The position numbers and the translations under genes were made by a program. From an uncultured Bradyrhizobium sp. (GTDB lineage Bacteria; Pseudomonadota; Alphaproteobacteria; Rhizobiales; Xanthobacteraceae): 64,000 nt of DNA. A model generated the notes under the pieces. That model had not been told where the DNA came from, did no database searches, and saw nothing but the letters and a program-made list of their open reading frames with translations. Shown here in pieces: positions 34,167-42,533 of this stretch (position 1 is its first letter; each line of letters starts with the position of its first letter). Location: the NCBI RefSeq assembly GCF_936943645.1, contig NZ_CAKZJO010000038.1, positions 28,603 through 92,602 on the forward strand. Reading direction: 5' to 3'.

Positions 34167-34865
34167 ATGACGGACGACAATCGCGAACTATCTGCGTCGG
34201 CATTGTTGCGACTGCTGGCCTGGCTTTCACCGTCATTCCCGAATGGAGCCTACAGCTATTCGCACGGCCTGGAGTGGGCCGTCGAGGCCGGCCACGTTAC
34301 CAGCCGCCGCAGCCTCATTGACTGGCTCGAGGCCGACCTTTGCTATGGCTCGGGTCGGAACGAGGCCATCTTCTTTATCGAAGCGTATCGTCGTGTGATC
34401 GGGGCAGCGGAAGACAGGCTGCCGCATCTGGCAGAACTCGCCGCAGCGTCGCGCGGGACCTCGGAATTTGCGCTCGAAGCCGCACAGCAGTCGGGTGCAT
34501 ATCTTGCAACCCTGCGTCGCGTGTGGCCGGATCGAATTCTGGATGTTTTCTCGGATCCGAAATGCCCACCTGTATCGGCCGTCATCCTCGGCGCCTGCTC
34601 GGCGCGCTTGGAGATACCCGTCAGCATTGCCCTTCCGGCATTCCTGCACAGCTACGTCGCTAATCTCATTAGTGCCGGCGTGAGATTGGTGCCGCTTGGT
34701 CAAACTGACGGCCAGCTTGCCATCGCGGCGCTTGAGCAGGCGATCCTGTCGCGGAGTGAAATCGCAACTCGCGAGACCATTGACGATCTTGGTTCGGCGG
34801 GTGTGATGACGGAGCTGGCGTCCATCGCCCACGAACTGCAATATACGAGGTTGTTTCGCTCATGA
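34167..34865 (+). CDS. ureF: Urease accessory protein UreF
   Basis: This 232-residue helical protein is typical of Ure[41 protein letters not shown], and [23 protein letters not shown]. It bridges UreD and UreG in the nickel-insertion complex. The ATG at 34167 is taken as start; 34149 is possible. The stop overlaps the ureG start (ATGA). The nickel chaperone UreE, often encoded before ureF, is absent. Confidence 0.93.
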   Translation: MTDDNRELSASALLRLLAWLSPSFPNGAYSYSHGLEWAVEAGHVTSRRSLIDWLEADLCYGSGRNEAIFFIEAYRRVIGAAEDRLPHLAELAAASRGTSEFALEAAQQSGAYLATLRRVWPDRILDVFSDPKCPPVSAVILGACSARLEIPVSIALPAFLHSYVANLISAGVRLVPLGQTDGQLAIAALEQAILSRSEIATRETIDDLGSAGVMTELASIAHELQYTRLFRS

Positions 34866-35551
34866 GCACGACCACAGGCGCGGCCCGCTCGTTCCGTACT
34901 TCTGGCGTTCCGTCAACGAATGGTCCGTTACGCGTCGGTATAGGCGGCCCGGTCGGTTCCGGAAAGACGGCGCTGATCGAGGCTTTATGCAAGCATCTCC
35001 GGGAATTCTACCAGATCTACGTCGTCACAAACGACATCTATACCAAGGAAGATCAGCTCATTCTGACACGCGCGCAGGCACTGCCAGCTGACCGTATCGT
35101 GGGGGTGGAAACGGGCGGTTGTCCGCACACGGCCATACGAGAGGATGCGTCGATGAACTTGGCAGCAATCCGCGACATGAATTTGAAATTCCCGGACGCT
35201 GAGCTTTGTTTCGTCGAGTCGGGCGGCGACAATCTCGCTGCCACATTCAGCCCGGAACTCGCTGACCTCACCATCTACGTGATCGACGTGGCTGCGGGTG
35301 AGAAGATTCCCCGCAAGGGAGGGCCCGGGATCATGAGATCCGATTTGTTGGTCATCAACAAGGTCGATCTCGCTCCCATGGTTGGCGCCAATCTGACGAT
35401 CATGGAAACTGACGCTCGGAGGATGCGAGGGGAGCGGCCGTTCATCTTTTCCAACATGAAGGTCGGCCAGGCTGTCGCTGAAATCGCAGACTTTATCCTG
35501 CACAAAGGCGGGCTGTCCTCCGTGACGTTCACTGAGGATGATTGTCGATGA
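34862..35551 (+). CDS. ureG: Urease accessory GTPase UreG
   Basis: This 229-residue protein has the P-loop [29 protein letters not shown], the CPH metal motif in [32 protein letters not shown] and the G-base motif INKVDLAP. UreG hydrolyses GTP to deliver nickel to UreC; the CPH motif binds nickel. It is the last urease gene, overlapping ureF by four bases. With no UreE, nickel must reach UreG from another chaperone such as HypB, or directly. Confidence 0.95.
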   Translation: MSTTTGAARSFRTSGVPSTNGPLRVGIGGPVGSGKTALIEALCKHLREFYQIYVVTNDIYTKEDQLILTRAQALPADRIVGVETGGCPHTAIREDASMNLAAIRDMNLKFPDAELCFVESGGDNLAATFSPELADLTIYVIDVAAGEKIPRKGGPGIMRSDLLVINKVDLAPMVGANLTIMETDARRMRGERPFIFSNMKVGQAVAEIADFILHKGGLSSVTFTEDDCR

Positions 35552-35683
35552 CAGAGGCCTTTGCGCTGCCCGTAAGGAAACTTGGCATTCGTAATCCTGC
35601 CGCGACAATTGAACGTTGACCGCACAGGATCGTGCCGTCTGAGGAGCCGCTGGAGCTGTGCGCGTGCAAGGAGGAAAGTAGCG

Positions 35684-35995
35684 ATGACGGATGATGATCA
35701 GGAGCGTTTTGACGATCTGGCGAAGCTGCGCCGCAGCATCGACAATCTGGACGCGGCGGTCGTGCACCTTCTCGCAGAGCGCTTTCGGTGTACCGATGCA
35801 ATCGGACTTTTCAAGGCCAGACATGCATTGGCATCTCGAGACCCCCGACGTGAATCAACGCAGTTGAAACGGTTGCGAGCCCTCGCCGGGCAGAGCGGGC
35901 TCGACCCGGAGTTCATTCAGAAGCTCCACGACTTGATCGTCCGCGAAGTTGTCGCCAATCATGAGGCGATAAAGTTCAGATCGAGAACCACCTAG
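35684..35995 (+). CDS. Chorismate mutase-like protein (AroQ class)
   Basis: This 103-residue all-helical protein has the AroQ pattern: LRRSIDNLDAAVVHLLAERF (helix 1), TDAIGLFKARHAL, and then DPRRESTQLKRL, with the key Arg and Lys residues in helix 1 and after IGLFK, and a final helix with FIQKLHDLIVREVV. It converts chorismate to prephenate or is a related isochorismate-pyruvate lyase; the two cannot be told apart here. AAGGAGG precedes the start. It lies 132 bases after ureG and is not obviously part of that operon. Confidence 0.8.
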   Translation: MTDDDQERFDDLAKLRRSIDNLDAAVVHLLAERFRCTDAIGLFKARHALASRDPRRESTQLKRLRALAGQSGLDPEFIQKLHDLIVREVVANHEAIKFRSRTT

Positions 35996-36031
35996 GCCGT
36001 GAACGTAGTCACGTGCTCGATCAACAATGAA

Positions 36032-36502
36032 ATGAGAAGAAACCTGTACCTTCGGGAGCCATGCTTGACGAGCCTTTGCACGAGTTTGATCGTCGCCCTG
36101 ATGATCGTATCCGCCTCCTTGCCGCGCGATGCAGTCGCGGCCGAGCCCAAAAGTGCCGATTATGCAGCCCTCAGCGAGGCAATCCTCGAGGGCAAGGAGC
36201 CCCGGGTGCTGATCGACCTCTCCGCTTGTCAAGTCCACGGCGCGGATATCGCAGGGCCGCCAATCAAGGCGAGCATCCGGTTTGATGGATATATGATCCA
36301 GGCAGATGGAACGATCGCGTTCGCGACGACGCATATGACGGTGAGGTCGGACAGGTCGGTCAGAGAATTCCTGTCGTTCAGGGTGCATGCAAACGGGAAG
36401 ATCGACGTCCGTACGGCGACTCTTGGCGCTGTCAATTTCGCGGTACTCAAGGAATCTTCATTTGATTGCGAGATCGGGAAAGCGGCGACTTTCCATTGGT
36501 AG
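36032..36502 (+). CDS. VirK-family exported protein
   Basis: This protein of about 156 residues has a signal peptide (to about AVAAEP, residue 38) and the VirK domain: EPRVLIDLSACQVHG, DGYMIQADGTIAFATTHMTV, REFLSFRVHANGKIDVRTATL and the ending DCEIGKAATFHW. VirK is encoded by Agrobacterium virulence operons and by many rhizobia; its role in plant-associated bacteria is not settled. The start is uncertain (GTG 35999 or ATG 36032), with no clear ribosome-binding site. It follows the chorismate mutase gene by 36 bases. Confidence 0.8.
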   Translation: MRRNLYLREPCLTSLCTSLIVALMIVSASLPRDAVAAEPKSADYAALSEAILEGKEPRVLIDLSACQVHGADIAGPPIKASIRFDGYMIQADGTIAFATTHMTVRSDRSVREFLSFRVHANGKIDVRTATLGAVNFAVLKESSFDCEIGKAATFHW

Positions 36503-36512
36503 CTGCGAAACG

Positions 36513-36536
36513 ACTTCTCTCTCTGGACAGAGAAGT
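36513..36536. terminator. Possible terminator hairpin
   Basis: ACTTCTCT at 36513-36520 pairs with AGAGAAGT at 36529-36536 across an eight-base loop, ten bases after the VirK stop. There is no T run, so a terminator role is weakly supported. Confidence 0.35.
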
Positions 36537-36694
36537 GGAATGGACCTCGCCGGCGGCTTGCGGCATGTTGGCCGTCTCGGCATAGCGACCTTCAGGCGCA
36601 GTCGTCGAGTTCAGGAGCCAAGCCTTTCGAACAGGATGGAGTTGAGTACGGGCGGATAGTCTCTGGCTTCCTGCGCCGGTCTCTTGCACGCGCA

Positions 36695-37048
36695 CTATGC
36701 CGAGAGGTCGACCAGACTACCGGGTTGTTGGCCCTTCTTTTCAAGTTGCTCTTCAATCGCGTCTTTAATCTTCTGTTCGACCGCCGTTCGCTGGTCCGGG
36801 GACATTTTGGCGAGGTCGGCATCGGTGAGATTCATGCTCTTCAAAATGCCGGCCCGCATACGATCGAAGGGATTCATCTTCGCGTATTTCAGGAAGTCCG
36901 CGACTGCGCTGCTGTCGCCCGATGCGCCGTCTTCGTTTGCCTGCACGGTTCCGCCAGTGGACGTCTCCGTCGTCTTTGTGGCGATAGTCGGAGAGCTTGC
37001 CTTCGCGGCTTGGTAGGCGAAGAGTGATGATCCAGTCGAAACTTGCAT
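36695..37048 (-). CDS. Conserved hypothetical protein, predicted helical
   Basis: This 117-residue protein has no recognised domain. The N-terminal half is Ser/Thr-rich and likely disordered. The C-terminal half (residues 50-110) is helical with LKYAKMNPFDRMRAGILKSM followed by LTDADLAKMSPDQRTAVEQK, a pattern of short helices like those in regulatory or flagellum/secretion-related small proteins of rhizobia. It has no signal peptide or membrane segment. Both neighbours are separated by more than 190 bases, so it stands alone. Confidence 0.65.
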   Translation of the reverse strand: MQVSTGSSLFAYQAAKASSPTIATKTTETSTGGTVQANEDGASGDSSAVADFLKYAKMNPFDRMRAGILKSMNLTDADLAKMSPDQRTAVEQKIKDAIEEQLEKKGQQPGSLVDLSA

Positions 37049-37337
37049 ATTTGGCCCCTGCGACGATTTCGGGTTTGCAACGCGTGTGCCAAATTGCTTT
37101 TGTGGGGATTTCGGTGTTTCCCGCCTTTAACTGGTTCGGGCCGCCTTGGGCGGAGAGAAAAAATTGCCGACTTCGCGGCGGCACCGGCAAAGTGTGCCGG
37201 GTCGTACCCGGCTGCGACGCGTGGGCGTCCATCGCATGCTGAGCACCGCCGGGTTGCGCAAGGCGTTGGCGGGAAGCGCGTAACCTGAACTCATCGCCGC
37301 GATCAGGACCGAGATCGAAGTGCGTATTCGGCCGGGG

Positions 37338-37625
37338 TCATTGACGTTCCTCGTACCTGTTGCAGCGGCCATCGCCCAATTGGACCCGGTTAAATTCCTG
37401 AAACGGCGGATCACAACGCAGCAGCGTGTATGATTTGTATGAGGGAGGAGGTACGCGCCAGCAGAGAGTCTGGCCGGCGGGTATCTGGTACGTCTCGCCG
37501 CTTGTTAAAGTGTAGCGACAAGCGGTGTCCGTACTCTTGATCGTCGCCTCTGCCTGGGCCTGGGTGACTGAGGTCACCGCGAGAAACATCACCAAAGGTA
37601 CACGCATCTTCTTCGTTCTCCGCAT
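37338..37625 (-). CDS. Small exported Cys-containing hypothetical protein
   Basis: This 95-residue protein has an N-terminal signal peptide (about residues 1-26, ending AQA-EA). The mature part has four Cys residues (CRYTLT, LCWRVPP, LLRCDPP, GRCNRY), which could form two disulfides in the periplasm. I do not recognise the family. It is a lone gene in a gene-poor stretch. A second in-frame ATG six codons later gives the same signal peptide. Confidence 0.6.
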   Translation of the reverse strand: MRRTKKMRVPLVMFLAVTSVTQAQAEATIKSTDTACRYTLTSGETYQIPAGQTLCWRVPPPSYKSYTLLRCDPPFQEFNRVQLGDGRCNRYEERQ

Positions 37626-38473
37626 CTGATCACCAAATCAAATTGGGACGCGGTGATCGCTGCAGCAAGACAGTGGAGAGTCACAAAATTCTGAAAGAAA
37701 TTGGACGATTAATTGGGTGCGGCATGTAACCTTTGGAGCGGTCGAGACTGCAAGTCTTCAGTGCTGACGATTTGCAGACATCTTGATTGATCGACACACT
37801 CCACGAACAGAAAGCATGGCGTGATGGTCCTTGGCGGCGGCGCCAATTTGGGCTGGCGGGTGCCAACGAGCAGTCAGTGGGCCCGGATGGCCCGCGCTCA
37901 AGGAGTCGTGTCGGCAAGGCGCACCCGACACGATTCGAACGTGTGACCTTTGCCCTCGGAGGGCAAACGCCAACAACCACGCTGTCCAGCACCCGAACGG
38001 AAATCGAAAGGTGGGCCAGTACTTGATGAGCCACGCCAGCGCATCGCTTCGCGGCAGGCCGAACTATGCACGTTGAACTCAGCGAAGGCTGGGTCACGAG
38101 CGCTCGCGCGGGTCATGGCGAAAGGAATACGCCGAGGACAGAACTCGCTTTCTACATGCAGCCAGCCGGGTAGAAGGCCTGATCAGCATCGAAGCGATCG
38201 TGAACGCGTTCGCGTTCCTCTAAGGGTCACTGAGATTGACGTCCGAACGTCACGCGTAAAGCGGCGAACGGGGCATGCCCGCGCTGAATTCTTCGTCGGG
38301 AATATCGAAATCCGCCGCGGCGCGTTTGGCTTGGCGATACCAGCAAAAATGCCAGCAAAGCTGACGGCTGCAGTCGGCTTTTGCTTGTATTTCAATGCAT
38401 CGCGAAAGCTTTCCGGAAAACTCCGGAATCAAACCAGTAGCTTAAGTTATTGTTGCTATTAGGATTTTTTCCG
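37626..38473. other. Gene-poor stretch beside tRNA-Leu
   Basis: Roughly 850 bases hold no supported protein gene. They include the tRNA-Arg 3' fragment (37920-37966). Short open frames at 38183-38395 and 38250-38432 (leftward) show no known domain and are not called. The stretch separates accessory-looking DNA on the left from denser, higher-G+C DNA on the right. Confidence 0.6.
37920..37966 (-). pseudogene. tRNA-Arg(CCG) 3' fragment
   Basis: Read leftward, bases 37966 to 37920 give an anticodon arm (stem TTGCC/GGCAA, loop CTCCGAG, anticodon CCG), a variable loop of five bases, a T arm with loop TTCGAAT, and the 3' acceptor strand CGGGTGC plus discriminator G. The D arm and the 5' acceptor strand GCACCCG are missing upstream, and the end is not CCA. 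It is therefore a partial tRNA, of the size often left at an integration site. Confidence 0.7.
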
Positions 38474-38558
38474 TGGTGCCCCTGGCCGGAATCGAACCAG
38501 CACTCCTTGCGGAACTCGATTTTGAGTCGAGCGCGTCTACCAGTTCCGCCACAGGGGC
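38474..38558 (-). tRNA. tRNA-Leu(CAA)
   Basis: This is a complete 85-base class II tRNA with encoded CCA. The acceptor stem is GCCCCTG/CAGGGGC, the anticodon stem CTCGA/TCGAG has loop CTCAAAA and anticodon CAA, the variable arm is long, and the T loop is TTCGATT. Its 3' end faces the accessory-looking DNA at lower coordinates, the geometry expected for a tRNA used as an island integration site. Confidence 0.95.
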
Positions 38559-38716
38559 CCTCGGTCGGCTCTTGATGAGGAGCGTCGCGAAGCCGGCGGA
38601 CTATAGCCATGGACAAAGCGGGGTCAACCCGCGCCAAAGTGATCCCGGCCGTTCTCGACAGCCGCATGGACCGGAGCTACAGCCTTGAGGGCGCGATCCA
38701 TCGGAAAGAGGCTGCC

Positions 38717-39256
38717 GTGACGACCCAGAGTGCCGCCATACCTGCATTCAAGCCGGCTGCCAGCGGCCCTGCGCTGACGGCCTCGCTGCTCGTCACGCTG
38801 ATTGCGGCGGCGACCATCGCGGGCGCCTGGTTCTTCCAGCTCGTGCTGGAGATCCTGCCCTGTCCGCTCTGCCTGGAGCAGCGCTACGCCTATTACGTCG
38901 CGATCCCGCTCGGGGCGCTGACGGCGATGGCGGCACGAAGCGGCGCGCCGCGGCCGCTGCTGCTGGCGGGGCTCGCGATCCTCGCGCTGGCGACGCTCGC
39001 CAATGCCGGTCTCGGCACCTACCATTCCGGCGTCGAATGGGGATTCTGGAAGGGGCCGACCGATTGCACCGGTCCCGTCGTCAATCTCGGCAAGGCCGGC
39101 GATCTGTTCTCACGGCTCGACACCGTGAAGGTGGTGCGCTGCGACGAGGTGCAGTGGCGCTTCCTCGGCCTCTCGCTCGCCGGCTACAACGTGCTGATCT
39201 CGCTGTTCATGGCCGCGATCGCGGCGTGGGGATTCGCGAGGACGGCGAGAGGCTAG
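38717..39256 (+). CDS. dsbB: Disulfide bond formation protein DsbB
   Basis: This 179-residue inner-membrane protein has four predicted membrane helices. The first periplasmic loop carries the C-x-x-C pair in EILPCPLCLEQRYAYY, and the second loop has the Cys pair in PTDCTGP and VVRCDEVQW, as in DsbB, which re-oxidises DsbA with quinone. The GTG at 38717 is preceded by AAGAGG; an ATG at 38609 would add 36 residues of non-domain sequence running back towards the tRNA promoter. It is separate from the DsbA-like gene at 44245. Confidence 0.87.
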   Translation: MTTQSAAIPAFKPAASGPALTASLLVTLIAAATIAGAWFFQLVLEILPCPLCLEQRYAYYVAIPLGALTAMAARSGAPRPLLLAGLAILALATLANAGLGTYHSGVEWGFWKGPTDCTGPVVNLGKAGDLFSRLDTVKVVRCDEVQWRFLGLSLAGYNVLISLFMAAIAAWGFARTARG

Positions 39257-39258
39257 GC

Positions 39259-40344
39259 TCAATCGTCCACGTCGTCCTGCGTGCGTCCGAACAGATGCAC
39301 GATGCCCGGCGTTGCGATCGTCACGAAGACGAAGCGCGAGAGGTGATGAGCGCCGACGAAGATCGGGTCGATGTGCAAGGTCAAGGCCAGCGCCAGCATG
39401 GCGTCCATCGCGCCGGGCGCGAAGGCAACCACGACGTCTGAGAACTTGACCTGCGTGGTGAGCGCGACGATGCCGACGAAAACGGCGGAGACGGCAATCG
39501 CGACCGTGAACGAGCCCAGCGCCGCGTTGATGTGGCCGGCGAGCGTCTTGATCCGCATCCGCGCGAACCGGCTGCCGATCAGCGCGCCGATCCCGACCAG
39601 CGCGACGCCGCGCACCCAGTCCGGCAGGCCGCCCTCGACCCAGCCGCCGCCATGCAGCACGCTGGAGGCGATCATGGCGCCGAACATCCAGCTCGCCGGA
39701 AACTTGATCAGTCGCAGGAACAGGGCCATGGCGAGCGAGGCCGCGACCAGCTCCACGAGGTCGAGCGGCGAGGCGATCGTCGTCGTCAGCGACGGCGCGG
39801 CGGAGGGGGCGACGCCCGCGATCGCCAGCACCATCGGCAGGGCGGCGGTGAGGATGATGACGCGCATGGTCTGCACCACCGCGATCCCCGGCAGGTCGGC
39901 GCCGCGCTCGACCGCCAGGATCGTGATCTGCGACAGCGCGCCGGGACTGCCGGCCAGGAAGGCCGAGGTGCGGTCCCAGCCATGGACGCGCTGGAGGTAA
40001 TAGCTGGAGCCGAAGGTCGAGCAGAAGGTTGCAAGCGCAAGCAGGGCGATGGTGACGGGATAGGCACCGACCTGCTGCAGCAGATGGCGCGAGACCACCG
40101 AGCCCAGCGAAATGCCGAGCAGCACCAGCACGGTCTGGGTCAACAGCGGCGGCAGCGCCAATTGGCGGCCGGCGATGGCGGCGATCCCGACCGCGATCAT
40201 CGAGCCCGAGATCAGCCCGCCGGGAAGGCCGGCGAGGAGAAACACCAGGCCGCCGGCCGTGCCGATGACGAGCGTCTCCGCCGTGCTCAGGAGCTTGGCA
40301 CGGCTCGGCCATTCGAACGGCAGGGAGGCGACGATTTGCTTCAC
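39259..40344 (-). CDS. AbrB-family integral membrane protein
   Basis: This 361-residue protein has about ten membrane helices arranged as two similar halves, each with a G-x-x-x-G-A-L/M-I-A-S motif (PGGLISGSMIAVG, PASWMFGAMIASSVLHGG) and a central LAGSPGALSQITILAVERGADLPGIAVVQTMR segment split here for length. These are hallmarks of the AbrB/AmoA-like membrane family (Pfam AbrB), sometimes named ammonia monooxygenase, although that activity is not established. The transported compound is unknown. It converges on dsbB with two bases between the stops. Confidence 0.85.
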   Translation of the reverse strand: MKQIVASLPFEWPSRAKLLSTAETLVIGTAGGLVFLLAGLPGGLISGSMIAVGIAAIAGRQLALPPLLTQTVLVLLGISLGSVVSRHLLQQVGAYPVTIALLALATFCSTFGSSYYLQRVHGWDRTSAFLAGSPGALSQITILAVERGADLPGIAVVQTMRVIILTAALPMVLAIAGVAPSAAPSLTTTIASPLDLVELVAASLAMALFLRLIKFPASWMFGAMIASSVLHGGGWVEGGLPDWVRGVALVGIGALIGSRFARMRIKTLAGHINAALGSFTVAIAVSAVFVGIVALTTQVKFSDVVVAFAPGAMDAMLALALTLHIDPIFVGAHHLSRFVFVTIATPGIVHLFGRTQDDVDD

Positions 40345-40443
40345 GCCGCCTTATCGCAAATCGGCGGGAGGCGCACAATTGCAGGCTCGTCATGCCGCAA
40401 TGCGCGCGCCTCCCGCTGACGCGCGCGGAGGATCGCGGCGGGC

Positions 40444-40725
40444 TTACTTCTTGTCGGCGGCAGGGGCGGCGGGCGCCGCGGCGCCAGCCTTTGCTTCCTT
40501 CTTGCACTCACGACGGAATTTCTTGCGCTCCTTGCCCTTCAGTCCCTTGGCGTCCGCCTGCTTGGAGCACTCGATCGACTCGGCCGTACGCTCCTTCGTT
40601 GCCTTCTTGTCGGTGGTGGCAGCGGCATCGGTCTTGGCCGCCGGCGCGGCGGTCTGCGCGAAAGCGGTGCCGGCGGCGAGCAGGGAGGCGAGGGCGACGG
40701 CGGCGAGCCGGGAGGCGAGGGTCAT
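40444..40725 (-). CDS. psiF: PsiF-family small exported protein
   Basis: This 93-residue protein has a signal peptide (to about AFAQ, residue 24) and a PsiF repeat: CSKQADAKGLKGKERKKF then RRECKKE. PsiF proteins are phosphate-starvation-induced in E. coli; their function is unknown. The tail is Ala/Lys-rich. It shares the Cys-Lys-rich style of the neighbour at 40929, but the two are divergent and not copies. Confidence 0.8.
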   Translation of the reverse strand: MTLASRLAAVALASLLAAGTAFAQTAAPAAKTDAAATTDKKATKERTAESIECSKQADAKGLKGKERKKFRRECKKEAKAGAAAPAAPAADKK

Positions 40726-40928
40726 GTTGTTGCACTCATCTTGAGAATTGTGAGGGGGTGGGACGGTCGGCTCGCGTTGCTGAACGCAACATGAATAATC
40801 CGAACGACGCGCTCACTATATTTTGGCGGCGGACGCCATCGCTTTCTTGTCGCGAATGGCCGGCACGCTAGGATAGCAATCTCATTTCACTTCCCCGTCG
40901 GGGAAAGGCCAAGGAGGAGACCCAAGGG

Positions 40929-41411
40929 ATGACCATCCAATCGAAACTGCTGTGCGCGATCGCGTTGTCGGGATTTGCTGCGCTCGCGGTGTCGGCGCCG
41001 GCGCAGGCGCTGACCTCGCAGGAGTGCAGCGCGAAGTACCAGGCGGCCAAGAAGGACGGCTCGCTCGGCACCATGAAGTGGAATGATTTCCGCAAGGCCC
41101 AGTGCGGCGCGGACGCGACGCCGGCTGCCGCGCCGGCGGCGGCTGCGCCCGCCGCTCCCGCCGAGCCGAAGCAGGCGAAGAAAGAGGCAGCTCCCGCCGC
41201 CGCGCCGGTCCTGCCGGCCGGACCTGCGATCTATCCGAACGCGGTCGATCCGAAATATGCCAAGGAGACCCCAGGCAAGGCGCGGATGCACACCTGCGTC
41301 GACCAGTACAATGCGAACAAGACCACCAACGGCAATGGCGGCCTGAAGTGGATCCAGAAGGGCGGCGGCTATTACAGCGAATGCACCAAGAAGCTGAAGG
41401 GCGCCGCCTGA
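40929..41411 (+). CDS. Small exported Ala/Pro/Lys-rich protein
   Basis: This 160-residue protein has a signal peptide (to about AQA-L, residue 27), a first segment TSQECSAKYQAAKKDGSLG and MKWNDFRKAQCG, then a long Ala/Pro/Lys linker and a C-terminal segment with MHTCVDQYNANK and YYSECTKKLKG. The two C-x(n)-C segments look like a repeated small module. AAGGAGG lies upstream. I know homologues in Bradyrhizobium but no function. A strong hairpin follows the stop at 41427-41453. Confidence 0.7.
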   Translation: MTIQSKLLCAIALSGFAALAVSAPAQALTSQECSAKYQAAKKDGSLGTMKWNDFRKAQCGADATPAAAPAAAAPAAPAEPKQAKKEAAPAAAPVLPAGPAIYPNAVDPKYAKETPGKARMHTCVDQYNANKTTNGNGGLKWIQKGGGYYSECTKKLKGAA

Positions 41412-41426
41412 GCTTCGAATGGATAC

Positions 41427-41453
41427 GATGGCCGGAGCAACGCTCCGGCCATC
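41427..41453. terminator. Bidirectional terminator hairpin
   Basis: GATGGCCGGAGC at 41427-41438 pairs perfectly with GCTCCGGCCATC at 41442-41453 around a three-base loop. It lies between converging genes (stops at 41411 and 41458), so it can end both transcripts. A T run is short. Confidence 0.75.
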
Positions 41454-41457
41454 TCGC

Positions 41458-42006
41458 TTAGTCCAGCAGTTTCTCGGCCGATTTCGCCACCAGCTGCGAT
41501 CGCTTGCGCGGGCCGCGCTCGACGAACAAGAGGCTCTGGCCGAAGATGAAGCAGTAGAACAGGAAGGCCTGCGCGTCGGCCTCCTCGGCTGCAAGCCCGG
41601 TGGCGCGATAGAGCTCGGCGACGTGCTTGAGCCGCGCCGCGTCCACGCTCGCCACCGCCGATGCGGCATTTTCGTCCGAGCGGGCCCATTGCCGGATCGC
41701 GAGCTCGATCGCCATGGCTTCCGGATTGAGCCGCTCCGAATAGAGCTGGATCACCGCCTTCAGCCGTTCGCGGGGCGCCTCGCCGTCGAGGCGCGTCTGC
41801 TGCGCGATCGACGCGGAGCGGCCCTCGCGCCAGCGCTGCAGGATGGCGTCGAGCAGCGCGGCGCGGTCGGCGAAGCGGCGGTAGAAGCCGCCCTTGGTGA
41901 CGCCGAGATTCTTGGCGAGTACCTCGACCCTGACACCCTCGACTCCCGAGCGGGCGAGCTCGGCAAACCCCGCCTCGACCCAGACATCGCCCTTGCCATC
42001 GCTCAT
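41458..42006 (-). CDS. TetR-family repressor
   Basis: This 182-residue protein has an N-terminal helix-turn-helix (VEVLAKNLGVTKGGFYRRFADRAALLDAIL, split at residues 26-55) and a helical ligand-binding C-terminal half. The start at 42006 gives MSDGKGDVWVEAGFAEL; the frame remains open further upstream but would cover the operators. It is divergent from two thioesterase genes and almost certainly binds the two dyads at 42027-42079, repressing itself and them until an acyl or other hydrophobic ligand binds. Confidence 0.9.
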   Translation of the reverse strand: MSDGKGDVWVEAGFAELARSGVEGVRVEVLAKNLGVTKGGFYRRFADRAALLDAILQRWREGRSASIAQQTRLDGEAPRERLKAVIQLYSERLNPEAMAIELAIRQWARSDENAASAVASVDAARLKHVAELYRATGLAAEEADAQAFLFYCFIFGQSLLFVERGPRKRSQLVAKSAEKLLD

Positions 42007-42026
42007 GAAACGAGCTCTCCGATTCT

Positions 42027-42044
42027 TGATACGGTGCCGTATTG
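42027..42044. promoter_or_regulatory. TetR operator, copy 1
   Basis: TGATACGGTGCCGTATTG shares arms TGATACG and CGTAT with the perfect copy at 42062-42079; its last two bases differ. The two dyads are 35 bases apart centre to centre in the divergent promoter region. Confidence 0.75.
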
Positions 42045-42061
42045 CTAACCCGTCCCGTGCC

Positions 42062-42079
42062 TGATACGCTACCGTATCA
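42062..42079. promoter_or_regulatory. TetR operator, copy 2
   Basis: TGATACGCTACCGTATCA is a perfect dyad with seven-base arms TGATACG/CGTATCA and a four-base centre, the typical size of a TetR-dimer site. It lies 22 bases before the thioesterase start. Confidence 0.8.
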
Positions 42080-42101
42080 AAATCAAAAGCGGGGAGAGGC
42101 G

Positions 42102-42530
42102 ATGGAGCGGGAGGCAACCTATCGCGGCACGGTCTATCCGTGGCAGTGCGATCATGTCGGCCACATGAACGTCATGTGGTATGTCGGCAAGTTCGACGAG
42201 GCGAACTGGAATCTGTTCGCCCGCCTCGGCCTGACACCGAGCTATCTGCGCGCCTCGGGCCGCGGCATGGCCGCCGTGCAGCAGACCATCACCTACAGGC
42301 GCGAGCTGCTCGCCGGCGACATCGTCGAGATCCGCAGCCATCTGCTCGATATCAGCGACAAGTCGATCCGCTTCCGGCATGACATGACGAACGCCGAGAC
42401 CGGGGAGATCGCCGCAATCTGCGAGATCATCGGCGTGCACATGGATCGGAGCCAGCGCAAATCGGCTTCGTTCGCGGATGCCATCCGCGAGATCGCCTTG
42501 CTGCATCTCGCCGAGCCGACCAGGGCCTGA
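42102..42530 (+). CDS. Hotdog-fold acyl-CoA thioesterase (YbgC/FadM type)
   Basis: This 142-residue single hotdog domain has YPWQCDHVGHMNVMWYVGKFDEA, split here as WQCDHVGHMNVM (the Asp in CDHVGHMN is the catalytic residue of the 4-hydroxybenzoyl-CoA thioesterase/YbgC type), followed by AVQQTITYRRELLAGDIVEI. It hydrolyses an acyl-CoA thioester in the cytoplasm; the chain type is not known. GGGGAG precedes the start. A PaaI-type thioesterase follows after three bases. Both are under the TetR operators. Confidence 0.88.
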   Translation: MEREATYRGTVYPWQCDHVGHMNVMWYVGKFDEANWNLFARLGLTPSYLRASGRGMAAVQQTITYRRELLAGDIVEIRSHLLDISDKSIRFRHDMTNAETGEIAAICEIIGVHMDRSQRKSASFADAIREIALLHLAEPTRA

Positions 42531-42533
42531 GCC

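Noticed and set aside
37920..38000. A complete tRNA-Arg gene
   Set aside because: The D arm and the 5' acceptor strand matching CGGGTGC are absent upstream; only the 3' half folds.
39259..40344. Ammonia monooxygenase, a name sometimes given to this family
   Set aside because: The protein is an AbrB-type membrane protein without the copper-binding residues of AmoA; the name would mislead.
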